NCBI GenBank assembly: GCA_050296515.1
Contig: JBNKRJ010000033.1
Location: 4,001 to 68,000, forward strand
Direction: 5' to 3'
Length of the DNA stretch: 64,000 nucleotides
Origin: NBLH01 sp050296515
GTDB lineage: Bacteria > Bacteroidota > Bacteroidia > Bacteroidales > NBLH01
The first letter of the stretch is position 1. Every line of letters starts with the position of its first letter. Shown here piece by piece: positions 31,807-39,940 of this stretch. Both the position numbers and the translations under genes were made by a program. The notes under the pieces are model-generated. The model was not told the origin of the DNA. It saw only the letters and a list, made by a program, of their open reading frames with translations, and searched no databases.

Positions 31807-32984
31807 TTTGAATGCTGGTTTATTACTCTTTTGGCATTAAAACCCTTTTCGCTCCAAATAACCCGACCTTTTTTGTTTACATAAGTATGATACATTTTAT
31901 TGGTTGCTTCAGAATAGTAAAAAAGCAGAGTCAGTCCTTTTGGCCGAAATGCAATTTCTTCAAAAGCTAGTGCGATAACTATTTTATTTGTGTTTAGTTT
32001 CAGTAGTCCAAATTTTCCGTCTTTTTCAAATTTTAAATATCCATCAAAATAATCAAAGTTTTCATATTCAGGTGTATACAACCATTTTTCTTTAATGTTA
32101 ATTAACCCTCTTTTTTGTTTTTGATTTTCAGAAATTGAAGCTAGCAAAACATTTTCATCCTCAAAATAGAGGTAATCATATATTGGTTTGATTAGATAAT
32201 TGCCTTTCCGATTAATAATTCCGTATTTTTTATTTTTTATGACAATAGCATACTTCCCTGAAAACAAATCAAACCCTTCAGTTTCATCAAATTGTGGTTC
32301 GATGACAAATTTCCCAGTGGTATCAATAAATCCCCATTGGTAATTTTGCTTTACAGCAGCTAACCCTTTATTAAAAGGCCATACATTTTGGTAAATTACA
32401 TCGATAACAAGGTTTCCCATTTGATTGATATAGCCAAAGTTTTCTCCTTTTTTAACTGCTGCTAAACCTTCAACAAAATAGCTGATTTTGTCAAAGTTCG
32501 TTTCTTTTTTTGTTTTGTTTTCGAAATCAAGCAGGTAGTATTTTCCATTTATTTGACCCTGGCCTGTTTTGCTATTACAACTAATAAACTGATTATCAAA
32601 AATAAATGGAAAAATGGTGTCGCTATTTTTGTCTAAAATACCATATTTGTTGCCTGATCTTGCAATTAACAGGGAATTGTGATACTGATCAAGAAAATCG
32701 TAATTGCATTTTAGCTTTAAATCTCCATTGGCGTTAATTGCACCGTATTTTCCGTTTTGCTTCACAACTCCTAAGGCATCAGGCCAAATAATCCGGCTGC
32801 AGCATGAATCTTCGTAGCGATGATAGCAACAGTTTTCGTAAATTGGCTCAATAACCATTTCCCCTTTTCTGTTGATATAGCCCCATTTGTTGTTTGCTTT
32901 TACCATGTAAAGCTCTGATAAAGAGTTACATGATATGAGTGTTGAGACAAATAAAAAAAGGATTATTCTATTCATCTTTTTCAA
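31803..32984 (-). CDS. WG-repeat lipoprotein
   Basis: A 393-residue lipoprotein (lipobox LISC, cysteine 19) built of about seven WG repeats of the form 'WGYINRKGEMVIEPIYEN', e.g. GFIDTTGKFVIEPQFDETEG and YGIINRKGNYLIKPIYDYL. WG repeats form beta structures for protein contacts at the cell surface. The first repeats are unusual in carrying Cys-rich and His-rich insertions (ENCCYHRYEDSCCSRI, about residues 50-65), which could bind metal. It overlaps the 3' end of the upstream LprI-like gene by 17 bases and is probably co-transcribed with it. Confidence 0.9.
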   Translation of the reverse strand: MKKMNRIILFLFVSTLISCNSLSELYMVKANNKWGYINRKGEMVIEPIYENCCYHRYEDSCCSRIIWPDALGVVKQNGKYGAINANGDLKLKCNYDFLDQYHNSLLIARSGNKYGILDKNSDTIFPFIFDNQFISCNSKTGQGQINGKYYLLDFENKTKKETNFDKISYFVEGLAAVKKGENFGYINQMGNLVIDVIYQNVWPFNKGLAAVKQNYQWGFIDTTGKFVIEPQFDETEGFDLFSGKYAIVIKNKKYGIINRKGNYLIKPIYDYLYFEDENVLLASISENQKQKRGLINIKEKWLYTPEYENFDYFDGYLKFEKDGKFGLLKLNTNKIVIALAFEEIAFRPKGLTLLFYYSEATNKMYHTYVNKKGRVIWSEKGFNAKRVINQHSN

Positions 32985-33402
32985 GAAGGTTTTCGTAGTG
33001 GCTTTTTAGCAAAAGAGCCCGTTGTTTAACAAATTCAGTTTCATGATCGGCTGCAACAATTTGCCACATAGTGCCACCAATGCCCAAATACATTTCGGTT
33101 GAAAATCCAATTTCCTTTTGTTTATAGGCTTTCCATGCCTCTTGCGATGCTTTTAGTTTGACCTTGTGTTCCTCCGAAACTTTAGCCAGCAGCAACTTGT
33201 AATATTTTTCAACTTCAACCTCCCACGCTTTTTTTGCCTGAATAGCGCAGTTTACCATTCCAACAGTAGTTTGATTATTTGGATTATCAAGGCATTTCAT
33301 ACAGGCAACGTCTATGGGATGTTTTTGTACGGAATTTTCCTGCCCTGCAGAAAAAAAGTAAAACAGCAACAGGCATAGGCTAATCACAAACTTCATACTC
33401 AA
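32968..33402 (-). CDS. LprI-like (DUF1311) exported protein
   Basis: A 144-residue protein with a signal peptide (1-19) and an LprI/DUF1311-type helical region: IDVACMKCLDNPNNQTTVGMVNCAIQAKKAWEVEVEKYY, with four conserved cysteine-type positions, followed by KASQEAWKAYKQKEI. LprI-family proteins inhibit lysozyme in mycobacteria, but the domain has other uses. It is the first gene of the pair with the WG-repeat lipoprotein (17-base overlap), preceded by a -7 box at 33422-33429. Confidence 0.85.
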   Translation of the reverse strand: MSMKFVISLCLLLFYFFSAGQENSVQKHPIDVACMKCLDNPNNQTTVGMVNCAIQAKKAWEVEVEKYYKLLLAKVSEEHKVKLKASQEAWKAYKQKEIGFSTEMYLGIGGTMWQIVAADHETEFVKQRALLLKSHYENLLEKDE

Positions 33403-33421
33403 GTTTTAAGGTTTCGTTTTT

Positions 33422-33429
33422 CAAAATTA
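33422..33429 (-). promoter_or_regulatory. -7 box for the LprI-WG operon
   Basis: CAAAATTA reverse-complements to TAATTTTG (TAnnTTTG exact), 20 bases before the start at 33402. It lies back to back with the rsgA promoter box. Confidence 0.45.
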
Positions 33430-33462
33430 CCCAAAATATCTTATACCACGTTCGTTTTTTAT

Positions 33463-33470
33463 TAATTTTG
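33463..33470 (+). promoter_or_regulatory. -7 box for rsgA, rules out the upstream start
   Basis: TAATTTTG is an exact match to TAnnTTTG. It overlaps the TTG at 33468 that would extend the rsgA frame, so that codon cannot be the normal start; the ATG at 33492 lies 22 bases downstream. Confidence 0.55.
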
Positions 33471-33491
33471 CGCTTACTGAAGTCAATACAG

Positions 33492-34433
33492 ATGGAATAT
33501 ACAGGAATGGTCATAAAATCAACAGGCAGCTGGTATCATGTTTTGCATGATGATGAGGTAACCCGTTGCAAAATTAAAGGGAACTTTCGTGTAAAAGGAA
33601 TTGTTTCTACCAATCCTGTTGCGGTGGGTGATAAGGTTGATTTTCTGATAAAAAAGGAGGAAAACACCGGGTTGATTACTAAAATTCATGAACGGAAGAA
33701 TTACATTATCCGAAAATCAATCAATCTTTCGCGGAAAGCACACATTATTGCCACCAATGTTGATTTAGCTGTGTTGATTGTGACCATAAAATTGCCTGAA
33801 ACACATCCCATTTTTATTGATCGATTTTTAGTTTCTGCTGAGGCTTATGATATTCCTGTTTATCTGGTTTTCAACAAGATAGATTTGTATGATAAAGGGG
33901 AAATCGAAACTATGGATGAATGGATTGCAATTTATGAAAAAATTGGATATCCAAGTTTGAAGGTTTCTGCAAAAGAGGGTGTCAATCTTGAGGAGTTTAA
34001 AGATATTTTGAAAGATAAAACCTCTGTAATATCAGGCAATTCAGGTGTTGGAAAGTCCACCCTGATCAATGCAATTGATCCTAATCTCTCTTTAAAAACT
34101 GCTGAAATATCCGAATATCATAAAAAAGGGAAGCATACAACTACTTTTTCTGAAGTATTTCAACTTCAATTTGGAGGGTTTATTATTGATACGCCGGGTA
34201 TTAAAGGTTTTGGCCTTGTTGACCTGGAAGAGGAGAACCTGGCTACCTATTTCCCCGAAATGCTTGTACTTCAGAACGATTGCAAATACTACAATTGCAC
34301 TCATACTCATGAGCCTGGTTGTAAGGTGGTTGAAGCAGTAAAAGCAGGCGAAATTGCAGAATCAAGATACAAAAGTTATTTAAGCATGTTGTTCGAGGAT
34401 TCAGGAAAATATCGGAGCGATGCTTATAAATAA
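33492..34433 (+). CDS. rsgA: Ribosome small-subunit GTPase RsgA
   Basis: A 313-residue circularly permuted GTPase that helps assemble the 30S ribosomal subunit. An OB-fold (1-60, with MEYTGMVIKSTGSWYHVL) precedes the G-domain, where the G4 motif VFNKIDLY occurs before the P-loop GNSGVGKSTLINAI (permutation), and G3 DTPGIKGFG follows. The C-terminal zinc site CKYYNCTHTHEPGC is intact. The start at 33492 is chosen over the TTG at 33468, which sits inside the promoter. Assignment is secure. Confidence 0.97.
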   Translation: MEYTGMVIKSTGSWYHVLHDDEVTRCKIKGNFRVKGIVSTNPVAVGDKVDFLIKKEENTGLITKIHERKNYIIRKSINLSRKAHIIATNVDLAVLIVTIKLPETHPIFIDRFLVSAEAYDIPVYLVFNKIDLYDKGEIETMDEWIAIYEKIGYPSLKVSAKEGVNLEEFKDILKDKTSVISGNSGVGKSTLINAIDPNLSLKTAEISEYHKKGKHTTTFSEVFQLQFGGFIIDTPGIKGFGLVDLEEENLATYFPEMLVLQNDCKYYNCTHTHEPGCKVVEAVKAGEIAESRYKSYLSMLFEDSGKYRSDAYK

Positions 34434-34507
34434 AAAAAAATGATATTTCCCAAACTGTTGACTTGCTGCTTATTGTGCAAATCTCGAATTCTTTTTATCT
34501 TTATAAT

Positions 34508-35764
34508 GTGAACGAGGAACTTACATACGATGAGTTGCTAAAGAAGTACCAGGAAGCAAAGAAACTAATTAAGGAGAAAGATAAAGAAATAGAGGAGTTA
34601 AAGAACTCTGGCGGATTATTTGGTACTGATAATACATTTAATACTGCAATTAGTCTATTTGCAGATTTGCTTCCATTGGTAATCACTTTAATTGACTTAG
34701 ATGGAAAATGTGTTTATTTGAATCAGTTTGGCTTAAGTCTTTCTGGTTACACAACTAAGGATGTTGAGCAAGGATTGAATGTTAAGGATATACTTGCTAA
34801 TGAAGCTGATTATCAGGTGTTTCTTAAAAGAGTTGAATCACCTTACCAACAAGTTGGTGTTCCGGCAGGAGACGAGTATTTGATAAAAAATAAGCGAGGA
34901 GAAAAGTTCTACATGCTGGTTTTTTCACAGGTGATAATTGTACCTCAAAAAGGTCCTCTGGTCATGGGAGTGCTTGTAGATCATTCTAATTACAGAAAGG
35001 TCAGCGATGAATACATAAAAGCAGAACAAAAGTTGCGTGAAATAAATGCCGCTAAAGACAAGTTTTTCTCTATTATTGCACATGATTTAAAAAGTCCGTT
35101 TAATGCCATACTTGGCTTTGCTGATTTATTATTAACAGATCATGAAACAGTGAACCCCAAACAGTTTAAAAACTATATTTCAATAATTCATAAATCTGCG
35201 AACAAGGGTTTGGTATTATTGGAGAATCTTCTCAAATGGTCGATGAGCCAGACGAATAAAATAATATTCAAAAAGTCGAATTTTGATTTGTCGGAGTTAT
35301 TGTACGAAAATATTGATTTTGTAGGTGAAAAAGCTTCAATTAAAGGAATTGAAATTGATTGTATTTGCGACAGCAAAATTGAAGTTGATGCTGATAAGAA
35401 TATGATTGACACCGTGTTACGGAACTTGCTTTCGAATGCAGTGAAATTTACACGAGCAAATGGAAAAGTTGCAGTTACAGTGAAAATTGTTAAGAAGAAG
35501 AAAAAAACAGAAACCTCAAAAGTGCATGTTACTGTGGCTGATAATGGTATTGGAATTGAAGAAAAAGATTTAAAAAAGCTTTTCAGGATTGATAGCCAGT
35601 TTTCGACCCAAGGTACTGCATTTGAGCAAGGAACAGGACTGGGATTAATCCTTTGCAATGAATTTATTAATAAGCACGAAGGTGAAATTTGGGTTGATAG
35701 TGTGGTGGGACAAGGCAGCCAGTTTCATTTTACCCTTCCTCTGGACAAAACAGAAAAAAAATGA
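34508..35764 (+). CDS. PAS sensor histidine kinase
   Basis: A 418-residue soluble kinase starting at GTG 34508 with an N-terminal coiled coil (YDELLKKYQEAKKLIKEKDK). A PAS domain follows (about 45-160, with LITLIDLDGKCVYLNQFGLS), then the HisKA domain with the phosphorylated histidine in FFSIIAHDLKSPFNAILGFA and a HATPase domain with NLLSNAVKFTR, VADNGIGIEEKD and FEQGTGLGLILC. A frame extending to TTG 34463 is possible, but a TTG-20-TATCTTTA promoter-like pair at 34473-34503 argues for the shorter form. No cognate regulator is adjacent; it overlaps the following glycosyltransferase gene by four bases (ATGA), implying coupled translation. Confidence 0.87.
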   Translation: MNEELTYDELLKKYQEAKKLIKEKDKEIEELKNSGGLFGTDNTFNTAISLFADLLPLVITLIDLDGKCVYLNQFGLSLSGYTTKDVEQGLNVKDILANEADYQVFLKRVESPYQQVGVPAGDEYLIKNKRGEKFYMLVFSQVIIVPQKGPLVMGVLVDHSNYRKVSDEYIKAEQKLREINAAKDKFFSIIAHDLKSPFNAILGFADLLLTDHETVNPKQFKNYISIIHKSANKGLVLLENLLKWSMSQTNKIIFKKSNFDLSELLYENIDFVGEKASIKGIEIDCICDSKIEVDADKNMIDTVLRNLLSNAVKFTRANGKVAVTVKIVKKKKKTETSKVHVTVADNGIGIEEKDLKKLFRIDSQFSTQGTAFEQGTGLGLILCNEFINKHEGEIWVDSVVGQGSQFHFTLPLDKTEKK

Positions 35765-36663
35765 TATCTGTTTGCATTCCTGTTTACAACTGCGATGTCA
35801 GAGAATTAGTCGAAGAATTACTTTCACAATTAAAGAATAACAAAGTCAATGGTGAAATAATTGTTGTTGATGATGCATCAAACGATAATTACAAGGCTGT
35901 AAACAAAAAACTCCTTGATTTAGAATATGCCATATATATTGAGTTAGAGAAAAACATTGGTCGTTCTGCGATTCGGAATCTGTTCCTGAAATATGCACAA
36001 TTTGACAACCTTCTTTTTTTAGATTGTGATACGAAAATCCTGAATGATAACTTTATAACTAACTATTTGAATCTCCGTGAAGATGTTATTTGTGGAGGGC
36101 GCATTTATTCGCAAAAACCAGGGGAGAGGAAATATTTACTAAGATGGAAATATGGTATCAATCGGGAATGTAAATTGGCTAAGAAAAGAGCCTTGGAACC
36201 TTATCACTCATTCATGACTAATAATTTTGTTGTGAAAATTAGTGTTTTACAACAGCTTCAATTTGATGAAAGGTTAACTGGTTATGGTCATGAAGATAGC
36301 ATATTCGGGTATCATTTAATGAAAAACAATTACCTAATTAAACATATTGATAATCAGACAATACATGATTTTAACGAAACTTCTGAAGAATTCCTGAAAA
36401 AGACCCAACAAGGAATTGAAAATTTATTATTTATTCATACTTGTTTGCTTCCCAATGGTGAATTCATAGAGTTTAATAAGCTTCTAAAAACTTTTGAAAA
36501 AACGAAAAGGATAAGAAGTTTGTTAAGTTTACTATCTTATCCTTTGCTGCCTTTCTTTGCAGTACTTTTCAGAGTAGGAATAGTTTTACTTTGGTGTTTT
36601 GATGCCTACAAACTACTTTACTTATGCAAAATTTCTAAAACTAAGACAAGCCATTTAGTTTGA
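35761..36663 (+). CDS. Glycosyltransferase family 2
   Basis: A 300-residue inverting glycosyltransferase with a GT-A fold: ISVCIPVYNCDVRELVEELL, the DxD-like VVDDASNDN and LLFLDCDTKI, and ED near GYGHEDSIFGYHLM (catalytic base). A C-terminal hydrophobic segment (about 250-290) may attach it to the membrane. Its start overlaps the stop of the histidine kinase gene in ATGA, so they are on one mRNA. It probably acts on a surface glycan; the link to the kinase is by position only. It converges with the sensor gene at 36641. Confidence 0.88.
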   Translation: MISVCIPVYNCDVRELVEELLSQLKNNKVNGEIIVVDDASNDNYKAVNKKLLDLEYAIYIELEKNIGRSAIRNLFLKYAQFDNLLFLDCDTKILNDNFITNYLNLREDVICGGRIYSQKPGERKYLLRWKYGINRECKLAKKRALEPYHSFMTNNFVVKISVLQQLQFDERLTGYGHEDSIFGYHLMKNNYLIKHIDNQTIHDFNETSEEFLKKTQQGIENLLFIHTCLLPNGEFIEFNKLLKTFEKTKRIRSLLSLLSYPLLPFFAVLFRVGIVLLWCFDAYKLLYLCKISKTKTSHLV

Positions 36664-39400
36664 AACACTCAACATAGCGTTTATCTTCAGTTTGAATGTG
36701 ATTCAATATCCATGTATTCAAATAAATAATGAGCTTGTAAACGGCATCAGAATCATCGTTATTATGCCTTTGTTGGTATTTTTTTATTGTAGCAACAAAT
36801 TCAGCATGCCTTGATTTGTGGTTTTCAAGATTTCCACAATTGAAATCTTCAAGATATTTTTCTTCAAACCCAAAGTGATAATCAGTATAATCTAGGAATT
36901 TAGAAATGTTTTCAGCCATTTCTTTTTTCTTTGTATCGGCTTTGTATGCTTTGTAGAGTATATTTACAAATTCAATCCATTTTTTATGTTGCTGATCAAT
37001 GATATTTAGCTGAATCGAATATTTATCTGACCATGTAATTAAATCTGTATGAGCATCAAGATCAACTGGAATTTGCAGTTTGTTTTCATGAATAAAACTC
37101 TCAAGAGTGTTTATTTTTGTGGTGTAATCAAAGTCTTTTGTCATAAGTGTCTCTTTGATTTCGTCTCGCTCATATTCAAGCCTTTTAACAGTGCCAAGAT
37201 CTTTCATGAATAAGGCAATATTTCTTTTACCTCTAATTAAAACATCCTGCATGATTAAGATTACAGGGGTTCTTTCGCCGTTTTTTGCTACAATATCAAT
37301 GTAGCGTTGCTTATCAATTAGTCCTTTTCTGCCAGTTTGAAGATATAATTGTATGTCTTCAGCCAGTTCTTTTCTGGTCTCCTCATCAAAGATTACGTCC
37401 AAACCTCGTCCTAATATTTCTGTTCGGTTATATTCCGAAACTCTTTCTGATGCATGATTGAAAAACTGAATCTTTCGGTCTTCATCAATCCAAACAATAG
37501 GATCAAGACTTGATTCAAAGGCCCGGTTGACCTGGTTAAGTAGAAGTTCCAGCTCTTTAGTAACAGAAGAGCTTTCTTTGCTTAGTTCTTCTAATCTTTT
37601 TCGTTGATTTTTATCTTTTTCAACAAAGCTTATGCGCAGGTTTTCTAGCTCTTCAACCTCTTTTTTCAATTCTTCCTCTCTGCGCAGGGAATCTTCCTGA
37701 GCTGCAATCATTTCTTCCATGTTTTGACGCATCTCTTCATCTTGCTCCTGCATTTCCTGGGTTTGAATTCTTGACTGTTCAAGTAGCTCTGCCGTGGTGG
37801 TATTGATTTTTGCTGTAGAAAGGGTTGAGGCAATACTTTCGGCAATTCGCTCTACCAGCTCAATTTCATACTTTTTAAATTTATTAAAGGAGGCCAGTTC
37901 AATTACCCCAAGTACATTGTTTTCAAGCTTTAGTGGAACAATTAGCAAACTATTTGGATTTGCACCTCCTAAACCCGATTCAATTTCAATATATTCTTCG
38001 GGGAGCTCTGTCATATGAATGGTATACTTTTCAATAGCCACTCCACCAACTAAACCTTCGCCAAGTTTTATTCTCTTTTTGATAAATTTTTCCCTGTTGT
38101 ATGCAAAAGCCGACATAAGTTCCAGGTGTATATCATCAGGATCCGAGTCATTTAGGATAAAAATACCTCCCTGGTTAGCATTAAGGTATTTAACCAGGTT
38201 TTGAATGATGTCTTTTGATAACAAACCAATGTTTTCAGTATGTCTACGCAAGATTTCACCAAATCTGGCAAGTCCCTCAGTGGTCCAGTTTCGTTCCTGA
38301 TCCTCAATTTTACGTTTGTTTTCTTCCTCATTTGCAGCCTGTAAACTTTTGCGCATTTCAAGCAACGAGTTCCCAAGCACATCTTTATTACTCAAAGGCT
38401 CAAATTTACTATCGAAGTTACTTCTACCAATTTCCGACGCAAATTCCGAAGTTTTCATCAATCCATCAGTTAATGCATTCAGTGCTTTCGCCATTTTGCC
38501 AATTTCATCGCTTGATCTAACATCAGAGTGTTCCGGTAATTCTCCTTCGGATAATTTTGAAGCAAGTTCCTCTAATTCCGTTAGCGGTTTAGAAATTGTT
38601 CTACTAATAAATGCTAACACAATCAGAGCTGCAATAATAGCAATAAGGAAGAATATGCTGTTGTTCAGTTTTATTTTATCAGTTGTGTTGTCAATACCTG
38701 CTTTTGAAGTAGTAAACTCATTTCGTAAGATTTTACTAATCTCTGTGTATTGATTATTAAGTTGAATATAGTTTTGTTTATAGAATTTGTAAAGTTTAAC
38801 AAGTTGTACACTCCTGCTACTTCCAGATACAACACTTTCTTCTATTAGCACAATTTCATTGCTTTCATTTTCTGCCTCAATTGTGTCATTTTCTTCTGGT
38901 TCAATTGTCTCCATTATTTCATTCGGAGCAAAAAGATCTCCAACTTCAAGTTGTGCCTTTTTTATAGAGTTTACATTTTCGAAATAGGGAACAAGTACAT
39001 TATTAATTTTTGATCGATTTTCATTTAAAAAGTTAACTATTTTTACTCTTTCTGCTTTTGAGTTATCGGGAAAGATCACTTTGATATCATAAAAAAGTGA
39101 ATCGTAAAGCGGGTTGATTTTATTTGCAGTGAAATTATGTTCTTCGTAAAACTGCTGCAAATCTCCTAATTCTTCCGCTTGGATTATTTCAAGAAGCAAA
39201 GCCATTTCTTGCTTATTGATTTCTGAAAGTTCTTTTACAATATTGGAACTTCTTTCTGTACTTTGCAGTACAATGAGCTGGTTTTCAATATTATCAAGTT
39301 TGCTAAACTGCCAAAAAATTAATATCAGGAATATTAAAATGATGAGAAATATCCCTGAAAAGAATTTCGTTTTGACACTTAAATTTTGAAAAAAATCCAT
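36641..39400 (-). CDS. HAMP-GAF-PAS-hemerythrin sensory protein
   Basis: A 919-residue membrane sensor. A first helix (about 12-32), an extracytoplasmic helical domain (about 35-245, with acidic insert EPEENDTIEAENESNE), a second helix (about 247-267) and HAMP (about 268-320) are followed by GAF (about 375-525), a long coiled coil (about 525-625), a PAS domain (about 630-745) and a bacteriohemerythrin domain (about 785-915). The last has all iron ligands: DQQHKKW, TDYHFGFEEKYL, ENHKSRHAEF and LNHIQTEDKRY. No kinase, methylation/MCP, cyclase or DNA-binding output is visible, so it must act through a partner. Oxygen or redox sensing by di-iron is a reasonable inference. Confidence 0.85.
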   Translation of the reverse strand: MDFFQNLSVKTKFFSGIFLIILIFLILIFWQFSKLDNIENQLIVLQSTERSSNIVKELSEINKQEMALLLEIIQAEELGDLQQFYEEHNFTANKINPLYDSLFYDIKVIFPDNSKAERVKIVNFLNENRSKINNVLVPYFENVNSIKKAQLEVGDLFAPNEIMETIEPEENDTIEAENESNEIVLIEESVVSGSSRSVQLVKLYKFYKQNYIQLNNQYTEISKILRNEFTTSKAGIDNTTDKIKLNNSIFFLIAIIAALIVLAFISRTISKPLTELEELASKLSEGELPEHSDVRSSDEIGKMAKALNALTDGLMKTSEFASEIGRSNFDSKFEPLSNKDVLGNSLLEMRKSLQAANEEENKRKIEDQERNWTTEGLARFGEILRRHTENIGLLSKDIIQNLVKYLNANQGGIFILNDSDPDDIHLELMSAFAYNREKFIKKRIKLGEGLVGGVAIEKYTIHMTELPEEYIEIESGLGGANPNSLLIVPLKLENNVLGVIELASFNKFKKYEIELVERIAESIASTLSTAKINTTTAELLEQSRIQTQEMQEQDEEMRQNMEEMIAAQEDSLRREEELKKEVEELENLRISFVEKDKNQRKRLEELSKESSSVTKELELLLNQVNRAFESSLDPIVWIDEDRKIQFFNHASERVSEYNRTEILGRGLDVIFDEETRKELAEDIQLYLQTGRKGLIDKQRYIDIVAKNGERTPVILIMQDVLIRGKRNIALFMKDLGTVKRLEYERDEIKETLMTKDFDYTTKINTLESFIHENKLQIPVDLDAHTDLITWSDKYSIQLNIIDQQHKKWIEFVNILYKAYKADTKKKEMAENISKFLDYTDYHFGFEEKYLEDFNCGNLENHKSRHAEFVATIKKYQQRHNNDDSDAVYKLIIYLNTWILNHIQTEDKRYVECFKLNGLS

Positions 39401-39487
39401 TGTTTTCCTTTTTATTTGAGGAAGCTATTCTTAACATAACTTAATTCGGCTATAGTTTGCCAAAGCATAATATGCTTAAACAAACCA

Positions 39488-39563
39488 AGCTCGAAGTGGG
39501 AAGCACGAAGTTAGAAGAACTAAAACTTGTTTTTATTTCTTCGAGCTTCGATCTCCAAGCCTC
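39488..39563. repeat. Solo GAAG-heptad inverted repeat
   Basis: The left arm (39488-39520) matches the reverse complement of the repeat right of the four-helix-bundle gene (7482-7506) at 23 of 25 positions (core GGAAGCACGAAGTT). The right arm at 39538-39563 (TTCTTCGAGCTTCGATCTCC) is the inverted counterpart. The loop holds no reading frame, so this is a gene-less copy. Confidence 0.55.
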
Positions 39564-39716
39564 CGACCATTTTAACTAAAAGCATAAAACTAAAATAAAA
39601 TAGATAAATGTAAAAAATTATTGCAAAAAATACACAATAAATAGATTATTCCAGCGATAATGCACTCCTCCAGATTCGGAAATTCTGGTTTTACTAAAAT
39701 ACCAATAATATTTTTA

Positions 39717-39749
39717 TTGTTCGCTATTGAGCAATTAAATAGCAAACAA
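39717..39749. repeat. AT-rich 12-bp hairpin
   Basis: TTGTTCGCTATT (39717-39728) and AATAGCAAACAA (39738-39749) pair over 12 bp with one C-A mismatch and a 9-nt loop. No T-tract follows directly, and neighbouring genes do not need a terminator here. Confidence 0.45.
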
Positions 39750-39940
39750 TATACCAATAGCATATTTTTTATTGATTAACTATGTTTACAGAAACCATTT
39801 AGGTAACTATTTCTTTACTACATTTGAATTTTAATTGTTTTAAGAAAGATAAATGAAGGATACTTGAATAATTAAAAGGGAATTTCGGGCTTATGAACGA
39901 AGTGAATGATTACTTTAAATTTGAATATGTCTAAATTTCA

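Larger units (their letters stand above)
39401..39940. other. 540-bp intergenic region with repeats
   Basis: No gene is seen. The region holds a palindrome (AAGCATAATATGCTT, 39463-39477), a GAAG-heptad inverted repeat (39488-39563), a 12-bp hairpin (39717-39749) and a pair of imperfect direct repeats starting ATACCAATA (39699 and 39751). The last 100 bp before the DUF885 start are unremarkable AT-rich DNA. Confidence 0.55.
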
